A stretch of 64,000 nt of DNA from Labilibaculum sp. (GCA_016342745.1 JAEINT010000009.1:157736-221735); one strand, 5' to 3'. Shown: positions 52,197 through 63,200, numbered from the stretch's first letter. The notes: generated by a model from the sequence alone, not told the origin. Numbers and translations: made by a program.

Positions 52197-53255
52197 ATGC
52201 TTCTTCTGATATTTTACTTATTTCTTGCGCTTGTTGTTTCCTTTCTGTGTTCGGTTATGGAATCTGTTTTGTTATCAACACCTCTTTCATTTTTAAATGT
52301 TCGAAAAAAAAATGGAGATAAAAGGGCAATTAAATTTTTAAAACTTAAAAACAATATTGATCGGCCTTTATCTGCAATTTTATCATTGAATACAGTTGCT
52401 CATACAATTGGAGCTGCTGGTGTAGGAGCACAGGCTACAAAATTGTTCGGAGAAGTTTATTTTGGATTGGTGTCGGCAGTTTTAACATTGTTAATCCTCA
52501 TTTTTTCAGAAATAATTCCGAAAACCATAGGTGCTAGATATTGGCGAAGTATTGCCATGACTTCAGGCCTAATAATGAATGTAATGGTTTTTGTTACTTA
52601 CCCTTTGGTAATTTTAACTGGCTACATCACGAAATTATTTTCACCAAAAGACAAAACAGTGTCGGTTAGTCGAGAAGAATTATCGGCTATGGCACATATT
52701 GGGACAAAGGAAGGTGCTTTGGAAGAAAATGAGAATAAAATAATTCAGAATTTAATTCGTCTTAAAACAGTTAGTGTCAATGAAATTATGACTCCACGAG
52801 TTGTGGTTTGTATCGCCAACGAAGAAATGAATCTTCAAGAGTTTCTGCATCAAAAAGAGTTTCTATATTATTCCAGAATTCCAGTTTTTTCTCAAAGGAA
52901 TGATAACATTACTGGATATGTGTTCAGGCAATCCGTTTTTGAATATCTAGCCGAAGGCAAAAGGGATATTAAATTGAAGGAAATTAAAAGGCCTATTGTT
53001 ATAGTTCCAAAGTTTCAAACTTTGCTTAAGGCATGGGAAAATTTGCTAGAGGAAAAGGAACAAATTGCACTCGTTGTAGATGAATATGGTGGAATGGATG
53101 GAATTGTGAGTATGGAAGATATAATTGAAACGCTTTTAGGTTTCGAAATTGTTGATGAAAGAGATAAGATAGTTGATATGCAGCAATATGCTCGAGAAAG
53201 ATGGCAAGAACGAAAAGCCAAGTATGATATTTTCGAGGAGTTTGAAGATTCTTAA
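52197..53255 (+). CDS. CNNM/hemolysin-like membrane protein with CBS pair (352 aa)
   Basis: The N-terminal DUF21 region has membrane helices (LLLIFYLFLALVVSFLCSVMESVLLS, LFGEVYFGLVSAVLTLLILIFSEIIPKTIG). Two CBS domains follow (TVSVNEIMTPRVVVCI…, ALVVDEYGGMDGIVSMEDIIETLLG). The CorC-HlyC domain usual for some family members is missing. CNNM/CorC proteins transport magnesium or other divalent ions. Confidence 0.85.
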   Translation: MLLLIFYLFLALVVSFLCSVMESVLLSTPLSFLNVRKKNGDKRAIKFLKLKNNIDRPLSAILSLNTVAHTIGAAGVGAQATKLFGEVYFGLVSAVLTLLILIFSEIIPKTIGARYWRSIAMTSGLIMNVMVFVTYPLVILTGYITKLFSPKDKTVSVSREELSAMAHIGTKEGALEENENKIIQNLIRLKTVSVNEIMTPRVVVCIANEEMNLQEFLHQKEFLYYSRIPVFSQRNDNITGYVFRQSVFEYLAEGKRDIKLKEIKRPIVIVPKFQTLLKAWENLLEEKEQIALVVDEYGGMDGIVSMEDIIETLLGFEIVDERDKIVDMQQYARERWQERKAKYDIFEEFEDS

Positions 53256-53314
53256 AATCGTTTCAGATAAGATAATGGATAAAAAATGTTGAGTTTTTAG
53301 CTTGTCCAGTGTAT

Positions 53315-54019
53315 TTAAAGATCTAATTGAATTCCAACCATAAAACGAGGCATAAATTGAGGTTGATCAATTGCTTTGTCTGCATCTTTATATTTAAAAT
53401 TCGTATCGTTTTCATTATTTGTTCTTGCGTTTACATTATCGTTATCCGGATAATAAGAAGTATCATGACCTTGCAGTTTTGCAGCAAAGAAATAATCCAA
53501 TCCACCAGTTAAAATCAACTGTAAACTTTCGGAAATTTTGTAATGGCTCTCGAAACCACCACCTAAACCATATTGTGATGATGTAATGTCAAAATCTTCA
53601 TTACCACCTACATATTTAAAATTACCTTTAAATTTAGAGTAACGAGGACCAATAAACCAATAGGAATTAGAATTTCCAAGAAGTGTCATTGGTTTCATAA
53701 AATCAAGCCTTACATCCATACTGTGTCCTTTATCCTCAGGCACACCATTGGTTGCATTATTGATAAAGATTTTTCTAGCTTTTGTTGAGCTGCCCGGTTG
53801 TAACCAGGTGTATCCTACTCCAACACGAATATCAAAAGGAAATTCTTGTGATAGATCGTGAAGAATAAGGTTTGCACCTAATCCAAATCCTCTATTGATT
53901 CCTGCTGTAAATTGGAAATCTGTTTTTTGTTTAAATTTATTCTGCTCTTGCGCATTCGATACTTGAGACCATGTAAGAAGGAGTAAAAGTATCCAATAGA
54001 ATTTTTTAATTTTTTGCAT
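53315..54019 (-). CDS. Outer-membrane beta-barrel protein (234 aa)
   Basis: A signal peptide (FYWILLLLLTWSQVSNAQ) is followed by alternating strands with aromatic ends (FTAGINRGFGLGANLILHD, IRVGVGYTWLQPG, YWFIGPRYSKFKG). The last strand is FMPRFMVGIQLDL, ending in the C-terminal hydrophobic residue typical of barrels. It probably has eight strands. It is convergent with the CNNM-like gene. Function unknown. Confidence 0.75.
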   Translation of the reverse strand: MQKIKKFYWILLLLLTWSQVSNAQEQNKFKQKTDFQFTAGINRGFGLGANLILHDLSQEFPFDIRVGVGYTWLQPGSSTKARKIFINNATNGVPEDKGHSMDVRLDFMKPMTLLGNSNSYWFIGPRYSKFKGNFKYVGGNEDFDITSSQYGLGGGFESHYKISESLQLILTGGLDYFFAAKLQGHDTSYYPDNDNVNARTNNENDTNFKYKDADKAIDQPQFMPRFMVGIQLDL

Positions 54020-54270
54020 AATTTATTTTTCGTGTATTGGTTAATTTTTCAATATAACGATCTGATTATTCTATTATTGTATGAGAAATATGGTCTCGTA
54101 ATGATATGATCTTAGAGTTATTGATTTTATTGGAAAAAGAGATCGTATTTTCTTTTAATCGTTTTTTATCTCAAAGAAGAACCGTTACATTTTCTTCAAC
54201 AAAGTATTTGTTATATTTTCGATTATTTAAGCTGGCAAGATTTATCTTTGAAGCAAATAAATTTATATCG

Positions 54271-55185
54271 ATGAATTATCAGGATGTTTTTGTACAGGTA
54301 ATTGAGAAATTAGATGGGTTTAAAGATCTAGGGAAACCGGCATCTTATATCCCAGAACTTCAAAATGTAAATTCGAATAATTTTGGAGTGCATTTGACAA
54401 CAATTGAAGATCAAAATTTTTGTTTTGGGAATTCTGATGATAAATTTTCAATACAAAGTATATCTAAAGTATTGTCATTGGTTATGGCTTACAAAATAGA
54501 GAATGAAGATTTATGGAAACGTGTTGGTGTGGAACCATCTGGTACACCTTTTAATTCTTTGGTGCAATTGGAACACGATAAAGGAATTCCTCGAAATCCA
54601 TTTATAAATGCAGGAGCTTTAGTGATTTCGGATATTCTTGTGGGGCATTTAAAAGATCCTAAACGAGAATTGCTTCAATTTGTAAGAAGGCTATCTGGAA
54701 ATCCTAAGTTAGAGTTTTGTTCACGTATAGCTGAGTCTGAAAAATCAATGGGCTATCGAAATGCTGCACTTATTAATTTGATGAAGGATTTTGGGAATAT
54801 CCACAATGATATTGATGAGGTTTTAGATTTCTATTTTAACCTTTGCTCCATAGAAATGACATGTAAAGAACTTTCTAAAACTTTTCTTTTTCTTGCTTCT
54901 AATGGTAAAGATCCAATTACTAAAGAAAAATATTTGAGCACAAGTAAGTCAAAAAGAATTAATGCGGTGATGCAATTGTGTGGATTTTACGATGAAGCAG
55001 GAGAGTTTTCTTTTAAAGTTGGCTTGCCTGGTAAGAGTGGAGTTGGAGGCGGTATTGTGGCAATTCATCCGAATAAATACAGTATTGGAGTTTGGAGTCC
55101 AAAGCTAAATGCAAAAGGAAATTCAAGCAAAGGAATGAAGTTTTTAGAGTTGTTTACCAGTGAAACAGAATCTTCTATTTTTTAA
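54271..55185 (+). CDS. glsA: Glutaminase A (304 aa)
   Basis: ATG at 54271 (MNYQDVFVQVIEKL) gives the normal length of about 305 aa; an earlier in-frame start would add 55 unrelated residues. The serine-dependent glutaminase pattern is clear: KFSIQSISKVLSLVMA with the SxxK serine and lysine, EPSGTPFNSLVQLEHDKGIPRNPFINAGALV, and PGKSGVGGGIVAIHP. It releases ammonia from glutamine. The gene stands alone. Confidence 0.92.
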   Translation: MNYQDVFVQVIEKLDGFKDLGKPASYIPELQNVNSNNFGVHLTTIEDQNFCFGNSDDKFSIQSISKVLSLVMAYKIENEDLWKRVGVEPSGTPFNSLVQLEHDKGIPRNPFINAGALVISDILVGHLKDPKRELLQFVRRLSGNPKLEFCSRIAESEKSMGYRNAALINLMKDFGNIHNDIDEVLDFYFNLCSIEMTCKELSKTFLFLASNGKDPITKEKYLSTSKSKRINAVMQLCGFYDEAGEFSFKVGLPGKSGVGGGIVAIHPNKYSIGVWSPKLNAKGNSSKGMKFLELFTSETESSIF

Positions 55186-55333
55186 TGAGATTATTGGCAT
55201 AATTGATGAAATACAGTCAATGATTAAATAGAATTCTTAATACCAATCTAATTTAAAAAAAAATAATATGTTGCTGAATGCCTACAAATAGGACCTCTTG
55301 GTCTTTTATTTTAAGGGTATATATAAAATAAGA

Positions 55334-55374
55334 ACAGACAGGTTTGTCTGTTTCGATATTTTGCCATATATTTG
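55334..55374 (+). promoter_or_regulatory. Promoter with overlapping TetR operator (ACAGACA-N4-TGTCTGT)
   Basis: The palindrome at 55334-55351 has arms ACAGACA and TGTCTGT. It covers TTG (55344-55346), 20 bases before TATATTTG (55367-55374). A bound repressor would block the -33 element, so autorepression of the following TetR gene is likely. The 257-bp gap 55186-55442 has no gene. Confidence 0.75.
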
Positions 55375-55442
55375 AATTAGAAATAACAGGCCTAATTAAG
55401 AATTGAATTGGATCGGTGAAAACAAGCTAAGAAATAAGAATA

Positions 55443-56000
55443 ATGAATTTAAGTGTAAACGAAAGAATTATTGAAACTGCTTCTCGCTTATTTTATTTTG
55501 AAGGTTATAATCAAACGGGAATTAATCAAATAATACGAGAAGCAAGTGTAGCGAAGGCAAGTCTGTATCAACATTTCAGATCGAAAGAAGAAATAGCGGT
55601 AGCCTATCTTCAAAGAAGACATATTATGTGGATGGGGAAACTTTCAGAGTTTGTTGTTGCTGAAGAAAGTGGTAAGCAGAAAGTGATTGGATGTTTTAAT
55701 TATTTAGCTGATTGGCTTACCGAGGTTGGTTTTAGAGGCTGTGGCTTTCAAAATATTATTACAGATTTGCCAAAAGATCATCAGAGCATTAAGGATGAGG
55801 TTTTATCGCATAAAAATGAGTTAAGAGAATGGATACACAATCATCTTAAGGAGGATGAGAAGCTCACAAAGAAAGAAGTTGAAAAATTAGGTGATGAAGT
55901 TTTGGTGCTAATTGAAGGTGCCATTATGCTATCTCAAATTCAACAAAGTGTGGCTCCAATTGAAGTAGCTAGGGGAGCTTGTACAAGATTGCTGTCATAA
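55443..56000 (+). CDS. TetR/AcrR family transcriptional regulator (185 aa)
   Basis: The HTH is [44 protein letters not shown], the form of the FrmR/NemR-like TetR branch. A ligand-binding helical domain follows ([19 protein letters not shown]). The ACAGACA-N4-TGTCTGT operator lies both in front of this gene and in front of the next one. The inducer is unknown, but related regulators respond to electrophiles. Confidence 0.88.
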   Translation: MNLSVNERIIETASRLFYFEGYNQTGINQIIREASVAKASLYQHFRSKEEIAVAYLQRRHIMWMGKLSEFVVAEESGKQKVIGCFNYLADWLTEVGFRGCGFQNIITDLPKDHQSIKDEVLSHKNELREWIHNHLKEDEKLTKKEVEKLGDEVLVLIEGAIMLSQIQQSVAPIEVARGACTRLLS

Positions 56001-56022
56001 CAGCATCTTTTTTACAAACAAA

Positions 56023-56040
56023 ACAGACAGACCTGTCTGT
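56023..56040. promoter_or_regulatory. Second ACAGACA-N4-TGTCTGT operator
   Basis: It has the same 7-bp arms and 4-bp centre as at 55334-55351. It lies 13 bases before the DUF1348 gene. It may repress the downstream genes separately from the TetR gene. Confidence 0.75.
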
Positions 56041-56052
56041 ACGAAAACAAAT

Positions 56053-56463
56053 ATGATGAAAAAATTAATTCCTCCTTTTACGAAGGAGATTGCAAGAGCA
56101 AAAGTTCAAGTCGCAGAAGATGCTTGGAATAGCAAAAACCCAGAAAAGGTTTCAATGGCTTATACATCTGAATCTAAATGGAGAAACAGGGACCAGTTTT
56201 TTATTGGAAGAGAAGCGATTGTTGATTTTCTATCTGACAAATGGGAAAAGGAACTACACTACAAATTACGAAAATATTTGTGGTCATTCACTGACAATAG
56301 AATTTCTGTTCGCTTTGAATATGAATGGAAAGATGCAGATTCTGGGCAATGGTATAGGACACATGGAAATGAGCATTGGGAGTTTGATATTGATGGATTG
56401 ATGAAAATCCGTGATATGAGTGCTAATGATGTTAAAATTAATGAGGTAGATAGGAAATTTTAA
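56053..56463 (+). CDS. DUF1348 family protein, NTF2-like fold (136 aa)
   Basis: The sequence [50 protein letters not shown]…[23 protein letters not shown] follows the DUF1348/SnoaL-like pattern throughout the usual length. The NTF2-like fold has a ligand pocket. It is preceded by the TetR operator and followed by an alpha/beta hydrolase 26 bases later, so these are one regulon. Function unknown. Confidence 0.82.
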   Translation: MMKKLIPPFTKEIARAKVQVAEDAWNSKNPEKVSMAYTSESKWRNRDQFFIGREAIVDFLSDKWEKELHYKLRKYLWSFTDNRISVRFEYEWKDADSGQWYRTHGNEHWEFDIDGLMKIRDMSANDVKINEVDRKF

Positions 56464-56489
56464 GAATAAATCTTTAAATATAGATAATA

Positions 56490-57470
56490 ATGAAAAATTC
56501 AATGATTAAATCAATAGCAGGAATGATGCTAGTCGCATTTGTTTCCTTTGGATCTAATTCTTTTGCCAATATGAATGGAAAAGAGAATGAAAAATCATCA
56601 CACTTGAGTGGTACTTCTTACAAAACGGTAAGCGTTAACGGAACATCTGTATTTTACCGTGAAGCAGGCTCAAACGATAAACCAACAATTGTTTTGTTGC
56701 ATGGTTATCCAACTTCTTCTCATATGTTTCGAAATCTTATAACAGACTTGTCTGTTCGATATCATGTATTAGCTCCAGATTATCCTGGATATGGAAAAAG
56801 TGAACAACCATCCATGGATGAATTTGAATATACTTTTGAAAATATGTCCAAGATTGTAGATGGGTTTTTACAGGAATTAAACGTTGATAAATATAGCTTT
56901 TACCTGATGGATTATGGTGCACCTATTGGATTTCGGATAGCAGCGAAATATCCAGAGCGAATTGAATCTTTAATTATTCAAAATGGGAATGCATATGAAG
57001 AAGGGCTTCGCGATTTTTGGATTCCAATTAAAAAATACTGGAATGATTATACCATTGAAAATGGAAAGGCATTGGAGGGATTTCATTCTATTGATGGTTT
57101 AAAATGGCAATATACGCAAGGTGTTCAAGATGCTTCTAAGATTAGTCCGGATAATTGGAATATTGACTTAATGCATTTGCAACGAAATGAAAACCCAGAA
57201 ATTCAATTGGCTATGTTTTATGATTATCGAACGAATGTTCCTTTGTATCCACAATGGCAAGAGTATTTTAGAACTTACCAGCCACCAACCTTAATCGTAT
57301 GGGGAAAGAATGATATTATTTTTCCGGCAGATGGTGCACATCCTTACAAGCAAGATTTGAAAAACTTGGAATTTCATTTACTGAATACTGGTCATTTTGC
57401 CTTGGAAGAAAAAGGTAAAGAGATTGCCAATTACATTTTGAAATTTTTAGATAAAAACAATATAAAGTAA
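56490..57470 (+). CDS. Secreted alpha/beta hydrolase, epoxide hydrolase/haloalkane dehalogenase-like (326 aa)
   Basis: An N-terminal signal-like segment (MIKSIAGMMLVAFVSFGSNSFAN) precedes the hydrolase. HGYPTSSHMFRNLI gives the oxyanion HGxP. The nucleophile elbow reads LMDYGAPIGFRIA with Asp instead of Ser, as in epoxide hydrolases and haloalkane dehalogenases. LIVWGKNDIIFP and NTGHFALEEKG supply the acid and histidine. It lies in the TetR-controlled group. A weaker ACAGAC-N2-GTCTGT site is inside the gene (56742-56755). Confidence 0.85.
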   Translation: MKNSMIKSIAGMMLVAFVSFGSNSFANMNGKENEKSSHLSGTSYKTVSVNGTSVFYREAGSNDKPTIVLLHGYPTSSHMFRNLITDLSVRYHVLAPDYPGYGKSEQPSMDEFEYTFENMSKIVDGFLQELNVDKYSFYLMDYGAPIGFRIAAKYPERIESLIIQNGNAYEEGLRDFWIPIKKYWNDYTIENGKALEGFHSIDGLKWQYTQGVQDASKISPDNWNIDLMHLQRNENPEIQLAMFYDYRTNVPLYPQWQEYFRTYQPPTLIVWGKNDIIFPADGAHPYKQDLKNLEFHLLNTGHFALEEKGKEIANYILKFLDKNNIK

Positions 57471-57477
57471 AGAAATC

Positions 57478-57897
57478 ATGAAAACTATTAATTGGAAAAA
57501 TGCCATAACAGCTGGTATAATAGGAACACTTTTATTTGATATTGTTGGATTGCTTATTACAGGAAAATGGTGGGATATTGCTGGAATTTTAGGCGCAAAA
57601 ACAGGATTGGGATTAGCTTACGGAGTTGCAGGCCATTATAGTAATGGAGTGTTATTGGCAGTTCTATTTGCAGGAATTGCTCCTTCTCTTTGGGGACCAA
57701 AATGGCTAAGGCCTATCCTTTTTGTTGTAGTAGAAACGATTGCTTTGGTGTGGTTTTTTATGCTACCATTACTTGGGGCTGGCGTAGCTGGTCTAAAAAT
57801 GTCCTCAATGATGCCGATAATTACTTTAGTACGACATTTAGCTTATGCAATTCCTTTAATATTTTTAATTCAATACGAATTTAAAAAAGTAGCATAA
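57478..57897 (+). CDS. Small membrane protein (139 aa)
   Basis: Four hydrophobic segments are visible (AITAGIIGTLLFDIVGLLIT, VLLAVLFAGIAPSLWG, ILFVVVETIALVWFFMLPLLG, LAYAIPLIFLIQY). It starts 7 bases after the hydrolase stop and shares the TetR-controlled unit. No family is firmly named and transport or stress roles are guesses. Confidence 0.7.
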   Translation: MKTINWKNAITAGIIGTLLFDIVGLLITGKWWDIAGILGAKTGLGLAYGVAGHYSNGVLLAVLFAGIAPSLWGPKWLRPILFVVVETIALVWFFMLPLLGAGVAGLKMSSMMPIITLVRHLAYAIPLIFLIQYEFKKVA

Positions 57898-57915
57898 GGC
57901 TTAAAATAATTGGAT

Positions 57916-57948
57916 AAAAGGATGGTCAAGAAGATCATCTTTTTATTT
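57916..57948 (+). terminator. Terminator after the TetR-regulated cluster
   Basis: AAAAGGATGGTC pairs with GATCATCTTTT (one G:T) around AAGAA, followed by further T residues. Confidence 0.6.
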
Positions 57949-58035
57949 TTATGTGTGTCTTGATCTGATATTGATTTGCTTTCAAAAAGCAATTGGTTAT
58001 CTTTAGAATCATTCTAAACCACGCATACAAAAACT

Positions 58036-58575
58036 ATGAACCAAATTATTGATGTAACAAAAATTGAAGATATTCTTCCAGAATACAGACATACTCCAAT
58101 TGGATTATTGCTGGAATTTCATAATTTGAACCGACCATTTGCTGAATATTCTGAGGCTCAGCTTCTCGTTGGAATGTGTATGGATAATCGAAAACATCTA
58201 CATATTCCAGAAAATTTCTCTTACATTATACGATCTGGAGGAGCTAATCTTCGTTACAGTGAATTTAAGGTGTCTTACGCAATCTCTGTTGGCGGAATTA
58301 AACACATTGCACTAATTGGACACAATAATTGTGGTATGGTTAATTTACATGCCAGAAAAGGGGAGTTTATAGATGGCTTGGTTAATACTGCTGGATGGAC
58401 CCAGGAAAGAGCCGAAGAGCATTTTGGTAATTTTGCTCCTATGTTTGAAATAGGAAATGCACTTGAATTTGTGGTTAATGAAGCAAAGAGATTGAGAGTT
58501 AAGTACCCTAAGATTGTTGTAGCTCCATTGTTTTATGATGTTGATAATAATAAACTTTATATGATAAAAGAATAA
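58036..58575 (+). CDS. Beta-carbonic-anhydrase-like protein (179 aa)
   Basis: The zinc-binding pattern of beta-carbonic anhydrases is visible: CMDNR (CxDxR) and HNNCGM (HxxC), with RSGGANLRYSEFKVSYAISVGGIKHIALIGH between. Catalytic D and R are conserved. The length and the extra N-terminal stretch differ slightly from the classic enzyme. CO2 hydration is likely but paralogues with other roles exist. Confidence 0.75.
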   Translation: MNQIIDVTKIEDILPEYRHTPIGLLLEFHNLNRPFAEYSEAQLLVGMCMDNRKHLHIPENFSYIIRSGGANLRYSEFKVSYAISVGGIKHIALIGHNNCGMVNLHARKGEFIDGLVNTAGWTQERAEEHFGNFAPMFEIGNALEFVVNEAKRLRVKYPKIVVAPLFYDVDNNKLYMIKE

Positions 58576-58639
58576 GTCAATTACTTTTGTATTTTGATCT
58601 TATTTGCTAGGTTTGCTTATATCATAAAACTTTAGCAAA

Positions 58640-59083
58640 ATGAATAATTGGCGTACCGTTTTAACAACAATGCTTCCGCAAGATGCTCATATGGCAAAGG
58701 CCTATCTTGAATCATTAGGAGTAGAGGTTCTGATAAAAGATGAGTTAACTGCTCAAGTTGATAATTTTTGCTCTAATGCAATAGGTGGAGTCAAATTATT
58801 GGTTCACGAATCTAATTTTGAAAATAGTGTTCAATTATTGCGAGATGGAGGATATATTTGTGGAGCTGACTTGCAGGTAGGAAGAGATATAGAGAATATT
58901 AAAATTAGTTTAGATACAAATAAAGAAATATGCCCAAATTGTAAATCTGATAATATTGGACGTGTAAGAGAGCCAAATTACCTTATACTAATTACCTTTT
59001 TTCTTTTAGGGATTCTTTTTCCATTGTTTCGAAGAAGCTATAAATGTTTCGATTGTGATAAAGAATGGAAATATATCCGATAA
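58640..59083 (+). CDS. DUF2007-type protein with zinc ribbon and membrane helix (147 aa)
   Basis: The N-terminus WRTVLTTMLPQDAHMAKAYLESLGVEVLIKDELTAQVDNFCSNAIGGVKLLVHESNFENSVQLL is the DUF2007 domain, seen in small signal-transducing or regulatory proteins. A four-cysteine zinc ribbon follows (ICPNCKSDNI…YKCFDCDKEW), interrupted by one hydrophobic helix (LILITFFLLGILFPLF). Function unknown. Confidence 0.75.
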   Translation: MNNWRTVLTTMLPQDAHMAKAYLESLGVEVLIKDELTAQVDNFCSNAIGGVKLLVHESNFENSVQLLRDGGYICGADLQVGRDIENIKISLDTNKEICPNCKSDNIGRVREPNYLILITFFLLGILFPLFRRSYKCFDCDKEWKYIR

Positions 59084-59155
59084 GAAGAGCTTTAGTATTT
59101 TGATTTAAAATAATCCTGTTAATTTTGCAGTTCAATTGAAAGAGGCATCATTACT

Positions 59156-59881
59156 ATGGAATTAAAAAGACTTAATAAAGCAATTGCAGAAACAGGTTAC
59201 TGTTCTAGAAGAGAAGCAGACAAGTTGATCGAAAGTGGAAGGGTAAAAGTAAACGGTACAACTGCAGGCTTGGGAGTTAAAGTTTCAAGTGAAGATGTTA
59301 TAAAGGTAAAAGGAAAGACCATTACCAAGACGGTTGGAAATATTTATTTAGCTTTTAATAAGCCAATAGGAATAACCTGCACAACCGATACTCATATTGA
59401 AGGAAATATTATTTCTTACCTTAATTATCCTGAACGAATTTTTCCAATTGGACGATTGGATAAACCTAGTGAAGGTCTTATTTTTTTAACTAATGATGGA
59501 GATATCGTGAATAAAATTCTTCGTTCACGTAACAATCACGAAAAAGAATACATTGTACGCGTAAACAAAAGGATTACTGCTGATTTCATTCGAAAAATGT
59601 CAAATGGTATTCCAATTTTAGATACCGTAACCAAAAAATGTAAAATTTGGAAAATTAGTGACTTTACATTTAAAATAGTCCTTACTCAAGGGCTAAATAG
59701 ACAGATTCGAAGAATGTGTGAATATTTGGATTACGATGTAAGAACATTGAAACGCTTAAGGATTATGAATATTTCTTTAGGTGATTTAAAAGTTGGTAGT
59801 TACCGTTCTTTTTCCAAAATAGAATTACAAGAGCTTCTAAATTTATGCGAAGATTCTGCTAAAACTTTTGATGAGTTGTAG
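59156..59881 (+). CDS. rluF: 23S rRNA pseudouridine synthase RluF
   Basis: An S4 RNA-binding domain (LNKAIAETGYCSRREADKLIESGRVKVNG) precedes the RsuA-type catalytic domain with PIGRLDKPSEGLIFLTNDGD (catalytic Asp in RLD), LTQGLNRQIRRMCEYLDYDVRTLKRLRI. These match RluF, which modifies U2604 in 23S rRNA. The length is that expected for the enzyme. Confidence 0.88.
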   Translation: MELKRLNKAIAETGYCSRREADKLIESGRVKVNGTTAGLGVKVSSEDVIKVKGKTITKTVGNIYLAFNKPIGITCTTDTHIEGNIISYLNYPERIFPIGRLDKPSEGLIFLTNDGDIVNKILRSRNNHEKEYIVRVNKRITADFIRKMSNGIPILDTVTKKCKIWKISDFTFKIVLTQGLNRQIRRMCEYLDYDVRTLKRLRIMNISLGDLKVGSYRSFSKIELQELLNLCEDSAKTFDEL

Positions 59882-60215
59882 CCAGAAAATTACCTTTTTT
59901 AATTAGATCATAATTTTATGTATATTGTTAAGACGTATTCGTTTATGTCTTTATTCTTATGCTCTAAAAATTCATCTTTTATTGTTGTAAAATCCATTTT
60001 TATCTGGTTTAATTTTTAATAATGAATAAGTAAAGATGAAACTCTCTCATTTTCTGAATGTTAGATATATCCATGGTCACTTATTGATCCTTTGTCTATG
60101 AAAAACTAAACTTTAATCACTAGATTTACGTAATTAAAGTAAATAAAAGTAGCTTTCGTCAAAATACGATGGATTGATGTGATGATGAGTTTGACACCTT
60201 TTAATGGGAGAATAA
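59882..60215. other. Gene-free stretch before the adhesin
   Basis: These 334 bases are AT-rich and show no convincing gene, RNA or strong hairpin. They should contain the adhesin promoter, but no clean TTG/TAnnTTTG pair was identified. Confidence 0.5.
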
Positions 60216-63200
60216 ATGAGAATACTTTTACGTTTGATATTGAACCTGATTTTAATAAGCTTAGCTTGTTATTCTACTATTGCACAAATAGTACGACCAG
60301 TAAATGATACAACAATTTGTGTGGGAGAATCTGTGATTCTAGAAGCACAAGCAGGATCCTATATGTACAATTGGAGTACTGGGCAGCTTTCGTCAACAAT
60401 TTCGGTAACTCCTCCGACAACTACCACTTATACTCTTCGTGTTTTTATACCAGATACTGGTATTGAGTTAATTACCAATGGGGAATTTGAATTAGGAAAT
60501 ACGGGATTTTATAGTGAATATGTCTATTGTCCAGATCCTGTTCTTTCTACAGCAAATCATTCTCATAATCAGTCTTTGTGGATGGAAGGTAGATATGCTG
60601 TTGATAGTAATCCTCAGGCTTATCATGCAAATTTTTCTGCCTGTAGTGGTAATACAGGTAACCCTTCAGATAAAATGTTAATCGTAAATGGTGCACCAGA
60701 TGAGAATGTAGTCGTTTGGAGCCAGACCATTACAGTAACCCCAAATCAATATTATGCTTTTTCAACTTGGGCATCCAATGTTCATCCAACAAATCCAGCT
60801 AGACTGGAATTTATGATTGATGGAGTTTTGATGGGTGACTATATTGAACCGAGTGCAGGATTAACTTGTAATTGGGAAGAATTTTATTCTTTATGGTATT
60901 CAGGGACAAAAACATCTATCGAAATATCAATTGTAAATAAGAATTTAATTAGAAGTGGAAATGATTATGCATTAGATGGGATTTCATTTAATCCATTATT
61001 AGAAGTGCCTGATAGTAGAACGGTTACAGTTGTTGAACCAGCAGTTGTTGATGCAGGATCGGATATCACAATGTGTGGAAATGATACCGCTAGTTTAAGT
61101 GCAACAGTTTCAAATACAACAGGTTTTTCGTGGTCAACTTCAGGCGATGGTACTTTTACAGATAATACGAGTGTAACTTCTTCGTACACGCCAGGAAATA
61201 ATGATGTTGCAAATGGCAGCGTTGTTTTAACAGCAACAGCTAATTCAAATTCACCTTGCGGTTTTATTACTGATTTCATAACATTGAATTTGCATCCTAT
61301 TCCGAATATTGGTTTGGGTGATAATCTAGCCTCATGTGGTGGTGGGAATGTAATTTTAGATGCTGCTAATCCAGGTTCAACATATGTATGGAATACTGGT
61401 GAAACAACACAAACAATTGAAGTATCAACAGCAGGAACTTATTCTGTTGAAGTAACGAATTCTTTTAATTGTGTTGAAAATGATACGGTTGATGTTGGTT
61501 TTTATGCGAATTTAACCATTGATTTAGGACCAGATAGAACGGTTTGTTCTGGAGAGCCTGTTGCATTAAATGCAGGGATTTCAGGTGCTACCTACTTATG
61601 GAGTACAGGAGAAACTACCGAAGAGATTATTGTATATGCTGGCGGAAATTATTCTGTTACGGTAACAAACTCTTATGGATGTAATGCAACCGATGATGTA
61701 AATGTAACACTTGTTCCTCCACCAACAGTTGATTTGGGACCCGATCAAGTTATAAATACAGGTGATGTGATCACTTTGGATGCAGGAAATCATTTCATGT
61801 ATATTTGGGACGATGGATCAAGAGGAAGATATTTAAATGTTGACAAACCAGGATTGTATGCCGTTCGAGTATATGATATGAATGGTTGTTCAGCTATGGA
61901 TATGATTAACATTACAAGTGCAACAGGTAATGTGCCTGATGTTACTTTAAATGATACAATTATTTGTAGAGGAGAATCTGTGGAGCTTTATGCTGGAAAT
62001 GATTTTCTTTTTAATTGGGATGTTGATGGCTTGTCTTCAAGAGTTGTGGTAAGTCCTGATTCTACAACGACTTATAATTTACGTCTTTTTTATGTAGACG
62101 AGACATTGGAATTGGTGAATAATGGTGATTTTACTTTGGGTAATATTGGATTCCAAAGTGATTATTATTACTGTTCAAATCCATGGTGGTGGTCATGTAG
62201 AAGTCGTTCAAGCAAATATACTGTTAGTAGCAATACAGAAGCTTTTGGAAGTAATAAAGCAGATTGTAATGGTGTTACAGGTAACTCGCCAGACAATATG
62301 ATGGTGGTTGAAGGTGGAAATGTAAATAACACCGTTTGGGAACAAACCATTGATGTTGATCCTGATAGTTATTATGTTTTTGCAATGAACATTACGAATT
62401 TAAGAAATGATAGTTTTGATGATTTTGATTTGATTATTGATGGTGTTGTTGTGCAGAGCTTTACAACGAATTCAGCTTGTAATTGGGATAAATATCAAAA
62501 ATTAATTTATAATGATACTCCTACTCAAATAACGGTTCAAATAAACAATACGAGCACTGTTGGAGTAGATAATGCTTTTGCTTTGGATGGAATAAGTATG
62601 TTTAAATTATCAGAAATTCCACTTGATGTTATCGTAGAAGTGATACAGCATGTTACAGCAGACGCAGGGGCAGATCTAGCTATTTGTGAATCGGGAACGG
62701 CATCTTTAAATGGAGTGGTAACAAACCAATCTTCATTTGTTTGGAGAAGTTTAGGTGATGGAACTTTTGATAATAACAGTATATTAAATGCTACATATAA
62801 TCCTGGTAGTGGTGATATTTCCAATGGATATGTTGACATTGAGTTAAGTGCTCAGCCAATTGTTCCTTGTGTAATACCAGCTTTAGATACCATGAGAATT
62901 GATATTAATAGTAACCTTAATGTAGATTTAGGTGCTGATCAAGAAATATGCCAAGGGAATTCAATAACCCTTGATGCAGGGTATCCGGGTTCTACTTATT
63001 TGTGGAGCACGGGAGAAACGACTCAAACAATCACGGTTTCTGCAAGCGGAAATTACGCTGTTACAGTAACAGATGTTAATGCTTGTTTAGGAAGTGATGA
63101 TATGAATTTGACTGTACATCCTAATCCTGTTGTCGATTTGGGAGCAGATCAAGAAGAATGTAATGGCAACAATATCATGTTTGATGCAGGGCATCCAGGA

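Noticed and set aside
56742..56755. ACAGACTTGTCTGT inside the hydrolase gene as a third operator
   Set aside because: The spacer is 2 instead of 4 bases and it lies within a coding sequence; noted but not counted as a site.
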